64,000 bases of DNA from Heterocephalus glaber (GCF_000247695.1 NW_004624781.1:14818914-14882913), one strand, 5' to 3'. Shown: positions 1-12,550, numbered from the stretch's first letter. The notes: a model not told the origin generated them from the sequence alone. Made by a program: numbers and translations.

Positions 1-317
1 TTGGGTTTGGGCCAATCTCTTCTACAAAAAGTCAGCAAAAAAAACAAGTAAGAAAAAGACCTAGTAAGAAAAGAGACACATCTGGTCCCTGGCTATCACA
101 GCTCTGCCAGTTCACCTCCTCAACAAATTATGTTTATAAACATAGAGGTATGTGAAGCAGCTCATTAAAGAAAGGCCCAAACAAAAGCCTAGAGTTTCAG
201 AAACAACACAAAACTCACCAAATTAGTAGACTAATTATGTTCCATTCAGTATCAAAGAATGTCACTGAGAAGTATTTCTTTACTGACCAATCCAGTCTCT
301 ACACTCAATAACCAAAA
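1..317. other. AT-rich intron, nothing recognised
   Basis: TCF12 intron sequence with no repeat or coding signal seen. Confidence 0.6.
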
Positions 318-523
318 GGGACCTTGTACACTGGTACATACCTGTAATCTCAACTATTCAGGAGGCAAGAAGACTGCAGGTTCAAGGCCAGTTTGGGCAA
401 GTGAACAATACCCTATTTCAGAATACAAATTTGAAAAAACAAGCTAGGGGTGCACAACAGTGGCAGAATTCTTATAGTATGTACAAGCCCTAGATTCAAT
501 CCCCAATACCACCACCAAAAAAA
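318..523 (+). mobile_element. B1-ID dimeric SINE (old)
   Basis: The left half resembles B1 (CTGTAATCTCAACTATTCAG, then AGTTTGGGCAAG). It is followed by a diverged ID half ending CAATCCCCAATACCACC and an A-tail. Such B1-ID dimers are typical of non-murid rodents. Confidence 0.7.
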
Positions 524-1137
524 GTGAGATGACTTAAGTAAGACTTCTCACCAGTTCAGACTACAAGGTATTAAAATAATATTCATTATCAGGACATGTC
601 AGAATTTAATTCAGTCTATTAAAACATTCTATAATCACTATCAGTAAGTTTACATTCAAGTCACCAAAAATCCACTTTATGCCTAATACTCCTATTATTC
701 AAGCAGTACTTGAAATATTCACAATTGTTAGCATTAAGGCTCATGTTTAAACAAAACACATACAAACCACTTGATTTTATATTTTCTCAAATTTTGCTAA
801 TACATGAGGAAAAGATAAACGTGGTTTAAAGTCTTTAATATTGAAGTCACAGGCAGGGAGACAACAGCCTATGTATGATGGTAAGATATCAAATGACTGC
901 AATTGATCATGTCTACCCAAAGACAGGGAAATATGCTAGAAAAGGCTTCAATAAAACCCATGACCACTTCTCCAGAAGAGGTAAAAACCACATCCTAGTC
1001 TTTTTCTCACATATAAACACAGTCTCTGATTTTAATAAGGCTTAGCTACCCGATCAACCTTAGGAGGTCAGTTTTTAGCAGATTATAACATACAGCAGAA
1101 TAAGGATCATACTGCCTAACAAAAAAAAACAAAAAGC
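524..1137. other. AT-rich intron, nothing recognised
   Basis: No coding signal or recognisable repeat. Confidence 0.5.
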
Positions 1138-1321
1138 AGCCAGACGCCTGTAATCAAAGTACTCTGGGTGGCTGAGGCAGGAGAATCACAAGTTCAAGTT
1201 CAGACTAGGAAATTCAAAGAGACCTAGTGAGACACTATCTCAACATTTAAAATAAAAAAAGGCTGGGGATGTAGTCTAATATGAAAGGCCCTGTATTCAA
1301 TACTCAGTATGGGGGGGGGGT
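1138..1321 (+). mobile_element. B1-ID dimeric SINE (old, head-truncated)
   Basis: The B1 half starts inside the element (GCCTGTAATCAAAG, GGCTGAGGCAGGAG). It is followed by an A-rich linker, an ID half (GGCTGGGGATGTAG) and a G10 run in place of a clean tail. Confidence 0.75.
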
Positions 1322-1370
1322 CAGGGGGAGTAGGCAGCCCTACTAAAAATTGACAAATTAAGAAATAACT

Positions 1371-1445
1371 ATATGTAGCTCAGTGGTTCCAGCCCCTGCC
1401 TCAAAAGCACAAGATCCTGAGTTCGATCTCTGGCACAAAAAAAAA
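1371..1445 (+). mobile_element. ID SINE running into a gap
   Basis: This is the recognisable young-type ID body (TAGCTCAGTGGTTCC, GAGTTCGATCTCTGGCA) lacking the first GGGCTGGGGATT. The poly-A tail enters the N-gap at 1446. Confidence 0.8.
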
Positions 1446-1639
1446 NNNNNNNNNNNNNNNNNNNNNNNNNNNNNNNNNNNNNNNNNNNNNNNNNNNNNNN
1501 NNNNNNNNNNNNNNNNNNNNNNNNNNNNNNNNNNNNNNNNNNNNNNNNNNNNNNNNNNNNNNNNNNNNNNNNNNNNNNNNNNNNNNNNNNNNNNNNNNNN
1601 NNNNNNNNNNNNNNNNNNNNNNNNNNNNNNNNNNNNNNN
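1446..1639. other. Assembly gap (194 N)
   Basis: A run of 194 N begins in the poly-A tail of an ID SINE. Homopolymer tails of young SINEs commonly break contigs. The non-round size suggests an estimated gap. Confidence 0.97.
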
Positions 1640-2823
1640 TAAAATTTATTAAAAACAAAAAAATAAGAAACTATCACAACTGTTTATATAATAGATGATG
1701 ACAATATTGATGTGAATTGTGTTATACAGCAATAACATCAATAAGAAATGAAATGTTAATAATGTTTCTAAATAATATTTTTTAAAAGTGTGTTCAAAGA
1801 GTATAGGAGGAAAAACTGAATTCATTTTTTTCTCCCCAATATCATCAGAGAAATACAACAACAAAAGAGAATGTTACAAAATGAAGTCAGCTGTGGCACA
1901 ATTTCAAAGGTTCTTCCATCGATACAAATGAAGTTTCTGAGGTGGTGGGCCAAAATAAGTTATTTGGAGGAATAATTTCCAAAAGTGTTCAAAATGTGAT
2001 GAAAACTATTAACACACTGCTGCAGCAGAATACCAAAGACTAATTTATAACAAACAGAAACAGAGGCTGGAAGTCTAACAAATCTACCATGGGCCTTTGT
2101 GCTGCATGATAACACAGGGGAAGGTGTCACGCAGTGGAAGGGGAAGTGAGGGTCACCAAGCAGAGGGGAGAAACCTACTCATGCAATAATGGTTCTAGTC
2201 CACTCGAAAGGACAGAGCTTCATGACCTAAGCAACTCTTAAAATTCAACTTCTGTTACTGTCACAATGACAATGAAATTTCAACATGCGTTTTGGAAGTG
2301 ACAAATTTTCAAGCCATAGCACTCAAACATCCAAGTAGTTAAGCAAATACCAAGGAAAAAAAAATGAAAACATCCCTACACCAAGAAACACAACCAAATT
2401 GATCAAAGCCAGTAGCATTTTTTCTAAATCTTAAAAGCTATCACAGAAAAGACACGCATTATATAGAGGAACAAAAATAAAACTATAATTAGATTTCCCA
2501 CTGGAAATAATGTAAACAGTTAAGATATGCAAGAAAATTTTAATATACTGAAAGAAAAACCTAGAATTCTATATTCAACAAAAAAATTATTAAAACTGAA
2601 GACAAAGTAAGTTTTCAGGCATGCAAAAGCTGGCAGGAATTCACTACCAGCAAGAACTGCAGAGGAAAGGTTAAAGTCTTTCAACCACAAGCAAAACGAT
2701 GCCAGAGTAAAACATGCACCTACAAAAAGAAATGAAGAGCAATGAGAATAGTAACTATATTAATAGATGAAGGACTTTTACTTATTTAAACTTCTTTTAA
2801 AAATGACTGGCTAAACAAAAATA
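1640..2823. other. AT-rich sequence, possible LINE remnant at about 2460-2760
   Basis: Mostly unassigned. Around 2530-2760 phrases such as CTAGAATTCTATATTCAACA and AAAAGCTGGCAGGAATTCA resemble the 3' portion of HAL1/L1-type elements, heavily decayed. Confidence 0.4.
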
Positions 2824-3027
2824 CAGGTTAAGTACCCCTTATCCAAACTGCTTGCAACCAGAAGTGTTTCAGATTTCAGTTTTGCGATTTTAGAATACAT
2901 ACATAGGCTTTAATAGTTCAGTATTCCTAATCCAAAAAAAGTGTACCACATCAGTATTCATAAAGTTTCCGATTGTGAAGCATTTTGGATTTCAAAAAAA
3001 AATTTTTTAATTAAGGATGCCCTACCT
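2824..3027. mobile_element. Tigger-like non-autonomous DNA transposon
   Basis: It starts CAGGTTAAGTACCCCTTATC after a TA dinucleotide and ends with the imperfect inverted counterpart (AAGGATGCCCTACCT). The interior has the repeated TTTCAGATTTCAG-type motif of mammalian pogo/Tigger-derived short elements. About 200 bp, no coding capacity. Confidence 0.75.
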
Positions 3028-3199
3028 AGAATACTGATTTGGTCTCAGGTTTATTTCTGGCATAAAAGTAAAATGCATCTCAACAAAGACATTATCTTGA
3101 AATAACATAGTGTAACTTAAGGTACATGAAGATAAGTGGAAAATAGAACATAAAAGTAGATTTCTGAACAAAGAATTATTATCAGATATGAGACCATTT

Positions 3200-5420
3200 T
3201 ATAATAACAAGAGTCAGCTGATCAAAAGGACACAATAAGACCCAATATTAACACTCTGAAGAGAACAGTTTCAAAATATGTAAACACAGCTTCAAAATAC
3301 GTGAAAACAAACTGTAAGGATAAACAGAAAGTTTGAATTCTACTCAGATTTCAATTCCCCTCATTTAATAAATGACATCTCCATGACAGAAAATTAAAAG
3401 GAATATAAAAGACTTAAGATTAATAGTACAAACTAAAATGACTTAATTGATACTCTGAAAATGTTCCACTAAACCACAGAAGACACAAGTTCCTGGAGAA
3501 TATTTGTGAAGGCAAACCATATTCCATGCTACAAAGTTCAATACATGTCACATGACTCTATTCATACAATGTTATGTTCTCTCACCATACCACAATTCAA
3601 TTAAACCAGCCATCAGTAACAGAAATATCTCTTGAATAAATTATCCCCTCAATTATTCTGAATCTGAATAATGCATCTAAATAATCCACAAATACAAAAA
3701 CAATCAAAAGAAAATTAGAAAATATCTTTAACTAAATGAAATCTCAACATGCTAACATTTCTGAGATGCCACTAAAGCAGTACCCTAAGGGTAAATTGCA
3801 GTACTAAAAGCCTATAAAAGAAAAGAGGTATCTGCTCCCACCAGCACAATTTAAAACTGAGATATAGTTCCTTGACTATACAATCAGGAAAGGAAAATAA
3901 TAACTAAAAATCATCCAGCCTGGCTTGGAAGATAGTAACTGTCTTTATCCATAGACTGCATGATTATCTATGTAGATTAATCTATGGAATGACATCAATA
4001 AAAAGTATGAATTAATAAGTGAGTTTAACAAGTTTGTTCAGTATTTATCAACATTCAAAAACTCAACTGTATTTCATACAAGAACAATGAGAAATTGATT
4101 TTTTAAAAATAATGTATAAAATAGCATCAAAAGGTATAAAATAAAGATAAATCCAACACATTACATACTGTACCTGTGTAGTAAAAACTGCTAAAATTTT
4201 TTAAATGTAAAAATATGCCATGTACTTGTTCATTAAACTCAATATTAATAAGGTATCAATTCTGTCATATCCATATGAAAGTTTTTACAAATATGCAAAG
4301 GAATAATGCATGCAAAGGAATATTACTCTGAGAGTCATATTTTTAACAAATGATGATACAATAATGGAATATCATACACAAAAAAGGAACTTAAATCCAT
4401 ACATCACATCATATAAAAAAAAAAACTCAAAATGAATAATCAACCTATCTGTAAAATCCAATTTTTAAAGTTCTAGAATTAAAAATACAATTTTTGTGAC
4501 AGCTTATTAGAGGAAGATTTCTTAGACACCAAAAGCATAATGTATAAAAAAATATTCTGACTAACTGAACCTCATCAAAAGTAAAAACTTCAAAAACTGG
4601 GCTAGGGATTTAGCTCAGTGGTTCCGCCGCCTGCCTTGCAAGCGGAAGGATCCCAGTTCGATCCCCAGCACCAAAAAAAAAAAAAAAAAAGTAAAAACTT
4701 CAGATCTCCAAAAATACTGAGAAGTCAATCCACAAAGTAGGAGAAAATATATGCATTTCACATATCTCATAAAAGACTAGAGCCCAGACTATATAAAGTA
4801 ATCTCAGAAGTGAAGAAAATAAAACAATGTTATTTTTTAAATGGACAACAGATGTGAAGATATTTTATCAAACAAAGATGGCAAATAAACAAATGAAAAG
4901 ATACTCAACATCTTTGTAATTAAGAAAATGTAAGTTAAAAGATATCACTGCACACCACACCAAGTGTCAGCAAAGATACAAAGGAACTGAAACTCTCATA
5001 TATTCTAAAGCTAATAATGTATCCACCATATGAATGTCCACACAAAGACTTGTATAAGAATAGTTACAATAGCTTTATTTGTATTACTGACAAAATGGAA
5101 ACGGTACAAGTATCCATTAACAGGAAAAATGATAAATATATCATCATATATTTTAAAAAGAATAAACTATTGATACACAAATGACTCTCAATATATTTAT
5201 GCTGTAATAGCCAGAAAAAAAGAGTACATTCTGTGTAATTTCTTTTAACTCTGGAAAATGCACTACTATACAGTGACCAAAAGCAGGTCAGTAGTTACCT
5301 GGCAGTGGGGGTGGGCATGACAAGAAAGGATTAATAAATGGGCATAAAAAATTTTCAGAATGATGTATATTTTCATCGTGATTAATGTGACACTTTTCCT
5401 TTAAATATGTGCTAATTATC
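3200..5420 (+). mobile_element. Decayed LINE-1, ORF2 C-terminal part and 3' end
   Basis: In order along the plus strand I recognise degraded L1 ORF2 landmarks: TAAAGCAGTACCCTAAGGGT (3774), the region around CATGATTATCTATGTAGA (3960), the segment near ATCCATACATCACATCATAT (4396), and the terminal AAAGATACTCAACATC region (4897). All frames are broken by stops, so it is an old dead copy. A younger ID SINE is inserted at about 4598-4690. Confidence 0.75.
4598..4690 (+). mobile_element. Young ID SINE inserted in the L1, with TSD
   Basis: This complete ID (GGGATTTAGCTCAGTGG, GTTCGATCCCCAGCACC) has an A18-type tail. The direct repeat GTAAAAACTTCA flanks it on both sides (left copy near 4579, right copy at 4691-4702), so this is an L1-machinery insertion younger than the host L1. 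The internal A and B boxes derive from tRNA-Ala. Confidence 0.92.
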
Positions 5421-6303
5421 ATAAATAGCTGCTAAAAATTTCAATAGCCACATGTTGCTAATGACTATTGTACTAACCAGCACAGACCTAGTGTGAATTA
5501 AATCGAGAGCCTTTCCCTTTTCCTGTCTTCCCTACTCACCATGCCTTCACCTAGCACACTGGCGAAGAATGTTCTAATTCTCTGGACATACATAACTGCC
5601 TGTAGCCCCATTATATTTTAAGCAGTTGTTTTAAAGCATTCTTCCAGATTGTGCTGTTACTTATCTTTTCATGTGACTTCTTCCCTAACAAACTCATCTC
5701 TTCCAAAAGGACCATGTCCATGTCACCTTTATATTCCAGACACCAAGCATAGAGCCTGGCACAAAGTACATGTTCAATAAATGTTTGTTACATGACACTT
5801 GTATAGCTCAATTCTTTTATACATGTTTTTCAAAAGCTAGCCTTATTTTGTTTTCTTTGCCAAGAAATGCTTGACAATCAGCTACGTGGATATGATAAGA
5901 AAGCCGTTGAACCATCCTTGCCCCAAAAAGCGCTTTTAAATCAGATGACTGAGATTCAAATCTTTCTTTCTTTACGCAGACTGGGTTTTACATCTAACAT
6001 TTTCATCTAATGAAATTATTAAACGTCTGTATGTAACAATGTTCTATGTACTTGAAATAAATTACTGAATAAAACTAAAAAAAACCTTACATTCCAGTAC
6101 AACTGGAAGAGTGAACACATCATACTTTTGTAGAAGCTTTTTTAAATTACTGAGATACAAATGTATATTAATAAGTAACCATAACAATATTAAGAAGTGT
6201 AGGAATACTCGAATTATGTTTGATTAGGGTACAGAGCAATGCAAAAGCCAGTAAGTAAGTGAGAACACATAAAACCATTAGCAGACATTTAAAATAACTT
6301 AAT
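5421..6303. other. Unique sequence with a short MIR/L2 tail
   Basis: CATAGAGCCTGGCACAAAGT to CAATAAATGTTTGTT at about 5745-5790 looks like the conserved 3' core of an ancient MIR or L2 element. The rest is unassigned. Confidence 0.5.
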
Positions 6304-6443
6304 GGGCCAGGCATGGTGGCACATGCTTGTAATTTCAGCACTCTATAGGCTGAGGCAAGAGGATAGTCGCAAGTTCAAGGCCAGCATCAGCGGCTACATA
6401 GTAAGTTCAAGATCAGCTTGAACTGCATAGCGAGACTCTGACT

Positions 6444-6479
<36 letters not shown>

Positions 6480-6480
6480 A
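6304..6480 (+). mobile_element. B1 SINE with internal duplication and (AAAT)n tail
   Basis: It opens GGCCAGGCATGGTGGCACAT. The AGTTCAAGGCCAGCATC module is followed by a second AGTTCAAGATCAGCTTG module, the quasi-dimer duplication known from rodent B1. The tail has become a (TAAA) array from about 6447 to 6480. Confidence 0.9.
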
Positions 6481-6526
6481 GTAAAAAAACAATGGAATAA
6501 AGATGAAATGCAAGATTTTAATTATA

Positions 6527-6709
6527 CAGTGGTACCTCAGTTCACAAACTCAATTCTCTCCATGATTCTGGTCACAAACCAAACTGGACAAGCACTGAAT
6601 CAATTTCCCTAATTAGGTCAACATTAAACATACCCACTCAATTTGATTCAGTTCAGTTCAGTTTGTGACCAGAATCATGGAATTGAGATTGTGAATCAAG
6701 GTACCACTG
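6527..6709. mobile_element. Palindromic MITE (Tc1/mariner or pogo type), TA target site
   Basis: This 183-bp element is flanked by TA on both sides (6525-6526 and 6710-6711). Its ends are CAGTGGTACC and GGTACCACTG. The left arm runs to about 6587, and the right arm is its near-perfect reverse complement over about 60 nt, including the shared inner block CATGATTCTGGTCACAAA. A transcript would fold into a long hairpin. No transposase is present. Confidence 0.9.
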
Positions 6710-6711
6710 TA

Positions 6712-7849
6712 TTATTTAAAGTTAACAACTATTTTGCCTTTTTAGAGTGCTGTGAGAATGACCATTTTTAGTGGTCACAAAATTGTGTGCTTTCTCTCAA
6801 AATATCTGGCTGGATGAAGCGAATCATACAAAGAAAATCAGTTAACTTGAAGGTAATCTGATATTTGGTGGTACTGTCCACTTCTGACAGGTTATGATTT
6901 ATCTAGGTAAAGTGTGGGGCTTTTAGTATTTTTACTGAGGAAAAGCACGAGCATTTTTCCCCCAGTGACATACGAAGATGAGCAAGTAGAACATACAGGA
7001 AGGTAAATGGGCAGTAATGCTTGTAACAATGGTGCATGGGGGCCTAGAAACTACATTCTATGTACAGCTTTTGTGACTAACTTTTCAGCTCATTCAAACC
7101 CTAGACCTCAACTTCATTCTGAGTGACTAAACCACAAAGAAGCCTTTCCTCAACTCATCAAAACTTCACCAGCACTACTCCATTGGTATTCACTGTGCTA
7201 AGAGTCAATTATTTTTTTAAAGGATTATCTTAAAGATTGCTATGAAGCTAAGAAACTCATACAAGACTAAATTCTTCAAAGAAAGGAAAGAAAACTTCTC
7301 CTTAGACATTAATTTTTATTTTTGGAGTTATGGTAACATTTTAAGGTCATTATGACACCAGAGAAACACTATGCAGGCTTTTCTATAGAGAGCCAGAAAA
7401 TGGACTTCAGCAATAAACAATACTTCAAACCGTCTACTACATTGTCATTTGGGAATTTTATAAGCATCATCTGAGTTAAGTCTCACGAAATCCTTATGAA
7501 TGAGGCTTATTAACTTCTATTAAAGTGATTAATCATACAAAATAAAAATCTTGATATTATCTTGGATGATCCGCTGCCTCATATTACCAACTCAATTAAG
7601 AAGAGCTTCCATCATTTCTACACCTATATGCTTGCACTTGTATCCTCAGCCAGCTCTGCTCCATTGCAGGCCACCACTGAGGTTGTGTATCACACCCTCA
7701 GAAACATCACTGACATTGCAGTCTACTACCAAACTAGACACAGGTAGCTGTCCTAACTTCAACACTACCCCCTACTCTTCGTATTACACATGTCCTGTCA
7801 GCCACATTTACCTTCTGAATAAAAAGAAAAGACGATTTCTGATTTCAGC
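6712..7849. other. Unassigned intron sequence, possible MIR core
   Basis: TAAGCATCATCTGAGTTAAG to ATGAGGCTTATTA at about 7460-7512 resembles a MIR core. At 7551-7862 a 103-codon open frame has no recognisable domain and overlaps a second open frame, so I treat it as chance. Confidence 0.4.
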
Positions 7850-10480
7850 TATGATGCAGTAAATGGAACTAAATCACCCACTGAAAACAACCAGAAAAGT
7901 GGAAAACACACACCAAATGACTGTTTTCAAACACTGGAAAACAAACACTGTAATAATGTGATCCCTGGAAAAGAGAAACTACGTGAACGCCACCCTCTTT
8001 GGGAATTGATCTCAAGCAAAGTGGAGTGGTCTCATGGAGAGGAGGGAGGCAAAGGCAGCTGGAATTCACAGGACAGTGATCTGGAAGAAGGAGATATACA
8101 GAGAACAATCTCCAGAAGTCTACACAGGGTCCCCTTGAATATACCATTAGGAACAAATCACACAAGTATCGGATAAAACTTCATAATGGCAGGCTAAAAA
8201 TATCAGAAAAGTTGTATTCCCAGAGCTCAAACAAAACTGGGAGATGAGTTAGGTTCGAAGCACTCTATATAGAGAATAAAACTGAAAACTCAAAGTATTC
8301 ATTAAAGATATCAGAAGGGTTATGCCTTAATAATATGGCTATAAAGTTATCTAGACCCACTCTAAGAAAATCTTAAAAGCAATCCATAAAGGGATCAAGG
8401 TGATCTCTAATAATTTCCTGCCAGGACAAAGCCCTAAATCTTTTAAAAAGAACAAACTCGAAACACTCAATAATACAACATTCAGTCCAGAATCCAATTA
8501 AAATTTAGCAGCTTTCTCTTCTTCTGGGTGCTGTGTCTATAAGCACTAAGAATAGTTTAGCATTTGCATAGCATGTAGGGTTTCCTACAACACAGCTCCT
8601 AACAAAACTAGGCTTTCCCAAACTCCTGGTAGAATTACTTTTCTTTATGCTAAGAAGGCTGGGAAAGCACCAAAATCCCTGTTTGGCATGTGTTCGAGCA
8701 AATGTCAAGGGGTTTATGTTGTGAGACAAAGTTCTCATGAGAATGTCAGTCTCAGTTACTTTCTTGTCACTGAGATAAAATACTCGACACTAACAAATTA
8801 AAAGGAAAGATTTGTATTTTTGTTCATGGTTTGTAGAGGTTTTAGTCCATGGTAGGCTCCACAGTAGGACAGCATGGCAGAGGAGAATTGCTCATGGCAT
8901 GGCAGGCAGGAATCAGAGACACATATGAGATCAAGGGAGGAAGAAGGGAGATGCACCCTTCCAGACCACATCCCCACGACCTAACCCTCTCTATTCAAGT
9001 TTTACCTCCTAGATCAAGCTTAGTGATAAACTCATCAGTGGACTAATTTACCATCCAATCACCTCCCAAAAGCCCCACCTATGAGCACATGAGGTTTTGG
9101 GGGGACATCCAGATATAAGCCATAACAATGTCTAAATTGAAAAAATATGTCAAGCAGGGCCTATGATGTTCTATATTTCCTAAATATGTATATAACAGGA
9201 CCAAACATGCTTTCCTTCATTGAGGAACAGAAAAATCTTGACAGCTTGTTTGGAGGTTCTAGCACGGGAGCATAGCTACTCGTATACCCTTGACTGAGGA
9301 AATGGTCCTCCTCTTCAGAAGGACTCACAGGGGGTGGTGTGGGAGGAAGGGGACATCCGCCTACCCAGCCAGCTCAGCCCAATCAACCCCAGCGATCATC
9401 TGACAGATGTCGCAGCCAGATCGCCCTCACATCCAGGAACAGAAAATCTTTAAGTTTTGAAGACACAGAGTCAGAAACTCAACTGAAAACTGAAGCTTTT
9501 TTTAGTAATAAAAAATCTAAAAGCAATAAAATAATTTACCAGACATTTTTAGAGGAAAATGTGATCCATAATCAGAAGAAAAATCTATCAATAAAAATAG
9601 GCCTAGAATAAAAGGGTGATAGCAGTAGGAAAGACTTGAAAACTATACTGCTCAGAGATTTAGCAAAAAATAAAAACATCATAAGGAATAAAACATATAA
9701 GGCATTAAAAATAACCTAGATATAAAAAACAGTAGCTGAAATAAAAACTTTACTGGATGGAACACAGAGATTAAACACTGTAAAAAAATAAAAAGATCAA
9801 CAGCTTAAAGAGAGAATATTAGAAACTATGAAAACTGAATTATAAAGAGAAAGAAAACTGAAAAAAATGAATAAAACCCTAGTTACCTATGAAAAAATAT
9901 CACAAGTACTAATTCCTATGTTAGCACTTAAGAGTCCTTGGAGAGAGAAGACGGTAAACAAAAAGAACATTTTAAGATTTAGAGAATAAAATGTTTTCAA
10001 ATTCAACACAACACTATAAATATATATATATATTAAACACAAAAAACAGGAACCTCACAACAAAGTACTGAAAACTAGGAAATCTTAAAAGCAGCCATGG
10101 GAAGAAAGCATGTTCCTTACTACATAGGTAGGAATCTTACTATGAAGGTATTATCAACTTATAGTGAGAAACTAAAAAGTGAACCTAGAATTTTAAGTCC
10201 AGTAAAAATATCTTTCAAACATAAAGGCTTTGAAAAAAAAATCGTTTTAGACCAATAAAACTAAAGAGAATATACTACCTGCAGTCCTGTACTATAAGAA
10301 ATTAAAAAGAAATTCTTCAAGTAGAAGGAAAATGAGGTAAGATGCAAAATGTGAACTCCCATAAAGCAAAGAAGAATGTTAGAAATATAATATAGCTAAA
10401 TTTAAACTGATGATAGACATTCTCATTCCAAAAGGAGGAAACTGGCCAGTAATTGGTCTCAAGTAAGTCCAAAGTTATCA
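7850..10480 (+). mobile_element. HAL1/L1-like LINE remnant, interrupted
   Basis: Scattered phrases match HAL1-type LINE organisation: the ACCAGAAAAGTGG and GATCTCTAATAATTT regions on the left, and CTAGAATTTTAAGTCCAGTA to TTCTTCAAGTAGAAGGAAAA (10188-10331) on the right. A different repeat splits it at about 8757-9127. Frames are broken throughout. Family assignment is by resemblance only. Confidence 0.45.
8757..9127 (+). mobile_element. Interspersed repeat of unassigned family (LTR/MaLR-related?)
   Basis: It begins TTACTTTCTTGTCACTGAGA and TAAAATACTCGAC and ends GGGGACATCCAGATATAAGC CATAACA. This is the arrangement of a common mammalian mid-repetitive element with a CAATCACCTCCCAAAAGCCC centre. 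A related copy lies at 55960-56290. Confidence 0.6.
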
Positions 10481-11103
10481 GAGAAAACAACATTAAACTT
10501 TAAAGTTGGAGAATAATCCTTCTGGATTCCATATTCTTCCCTAGGAAATAAAGGCTGGGTCCCCAAGGTCTCAGGCAGGCCCCCTCTATATCCTTGGTGG
10601 GCTTAGCTCACAAGACACCTTTCACAGGTTGGAATCTAGTGCAGTTCTTCCAGGCTGAAAGACACACTGATCGCTCACAGTGCCCTGCCTACCCACAGTT
10701 CCACCAGGCACTGCTCTAGTGGGGACCAGAACACCCTCTAAAGTCTAGGAAGAAGCCACACCCCCAAAAGTTCTCTAGGCCTCCAAACTGTTACCAGTAT
10801 TTACTGTTTGCACCTTCTGAAGCTGTGTACTGGGCCACACTTGGTCCCCCTTGAGATGTAAACCTGAGGTGACCAAGCAGTGCTGTACGTAATTTGTTTT
10901 GATTTCACAGGCTCATAGCTGGAAAAAAAAATACGCCTCAGGATATATCTACCTTGAGTTTCACTCATGAGATGTTTGGTGAAACTTTAGGCTTAGACTA
11001 AGACTTTAAGTTTGATGCTGGAAGCAGTTAAAATTTTTGGAGCTACTAGGATAGAATGGATGCATTTTGCACGTGAGAAAGACAAAATTGTTGGGGCCAG
11101 GAA
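10481..11103. other. Unassigned sequence
   Basis: GC content rises locally at 10550-10860, with no open frame or recognised repeat. Confidence 0.4.
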
Positions 11104-11385
11104 AGGAATGCTACAGTTTGAATGTGGCCCCACAAAAAGTATGAGTCAGAATCATGATGACTGGTGTTAGATGAGCCCCAAGGGAAGCTTTCAGATCCTG
11201 AGGATCTGTTCTCATGGATAGCCTACTGCCCACTGTAAGATAAGATTTAGGCTACACACCCCTCTTTACCTTCTCACATTTCACCACGTGACAACACAGC
11301 AAGAAAGATGGTTATATGTGATGGTATCTTGATACTGGGTTTTCCAGCCTCTAAAAATGAAAGCTGGTAAATTTTTGTTCACTAA
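11104..11385 (+). mobile_element. MaLR-type LTR fragment
   Basis: CTACAGTTTGAATGTGGCCC at the left and GGGTTTTCCAGCCTCTAAAA to TAAATTTTTGTTCACTAAAA at the right follow the order of mammalian MaLR LTRs (MLT1/ORR1 type). It is a diverged solo copy. Confidence 0.6.
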
Positions 11386-11839
11386 AAATTACCTAATCAG
11401 AACACCTGGGGAAGGGATCCAGAAATATATATTTGCTAAAAGTTTCCCAGTCATGCTAATACACTTTTAGGTTTGAGATCAGGCCAGAGCCAGCTCACTA
11501 TCTAGAATCAACCGCTCCATCAAACACATTATAAAAATAATGGCACCATTTTTTAATAAATAACTGGGATATTTGGTAACAGGATATCAGATAACTATTC
11601 TGCCTGTTTTAGCAATGTGAGCACCTATTACAGTATAATTGTATGGATAAGCCTTGAAACTGGATTCTGTCATTTAGTTAGTAGCTGTAGTACTCAACCT
11701 CCTAAAGCTGCCATTTAGCAAACATTTCCTCCTGTGCATAAATGCGAGCAAAACTGATCAGCTTCAGAAAAGTAAATGAAGATTATGTTAAATAATTCAC
11801 ATAAAGAAATGCCCTGTACAGAGGCCCTACATGTAAAGA
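11386..11839. other. Unassigned sequence
   Basis: No recognised feature. GAATCAACCGCTCCATC near 11506 is unremarkable. Confidence 0.4.
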
Positions 11840-11978
11840 TTTTTTTTTTTTGTATTGTTTTGTATGTTTTCTGTTTGTTTTTGAGCCAGGGTATCTTTGA
11901 GTTGACAGGCTGGCCTCAATCTGCCTCAGGCTCCCAAGAGGCTGAGATTTTATGTGCACACCACTGCACCCAGTGCTA
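11840..11978 (-). mobile_element. B1-like SINE (reverse)
   Basis: The T-rich head is the reverse of the A-tail. Then come TTGAGTTGACAGGCTGGCCT, CTGCCTCAGGCTCCCAAGAG and GTGCACACCACTGCACCCAG in reverse B1 order. Confidence 0.75.
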
Positions 11979-12461
11979 CAAAATCAATATTTTATTGAAT
12001 GCTTTCTATTATATTATGTCTCATTTGTTTTCTAAAAGAACAGAATAATTAAGTTTGTGAAGTCAGAATCCTAAAATTATCAAGAAATGCTACTGCTTTT
12101 CTTTTTAAGTTTCATTAAGCTTACTATGTAATTTTATCACTGTATATAACAGATCGAGTCATTATAAATATTTTAGGAAATCAAATACCCTGCTAAAGGC
12201 AGTACAGGCTCAATAACACCCTTTATATAGTGATGCCCTCCTTGTCTATGAACCATAGCTTCCCATGGTAAAAAAATAAGGCTATCCATCATTTGTATAT
12301 TATGAAAAACTTTAAGCAACTGAACAGCATAAATCTGACCAAAGGAATAGGAATGGGGTACAGGAAGGAAGAATACAAGAACTTCTGTTTCTCCCCATAT
12401 CCCTTTCCATACTGTTTAGTTTTTTTAGCTTTAACTTGTATTCTTAAAAATTTCAAAAATT
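11979..12461. other. Unassigned AT-rich sequence
   Basis: No recognised feature. Confidence 0.4.
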
Positions 12462-12550
12462 GAGGCCTGGGATTTAGCTCAGTGGTTTTGCCACCTGCTG
12501 CGCAAATCCAAGGACACGAGTTCGATCGCCGGTACCAAAAAAAAAAAAAA
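12462..12550 (+). mobile_element. Young ID SINE with 14-bp TSD
   Basis: GGGATTTAGCTCAGTGG to GTTCGATCGCCGGTACC with an A-tail. The direct repeat AAATTTCAAAAATT occurs at 12448-12461 and again right after the tail near 12549. Confidence 0.93.

Noticed and set aside
1369..1677. Open frames across the first N-gap
   Set aside because: Most residues are unknown because of the gap, and the rest is an ID SINE.
6447..6480. (AAAT)n as a separate regulatory element
   Set aside because: It is the expanded tail of the adjacent B1 SINE.
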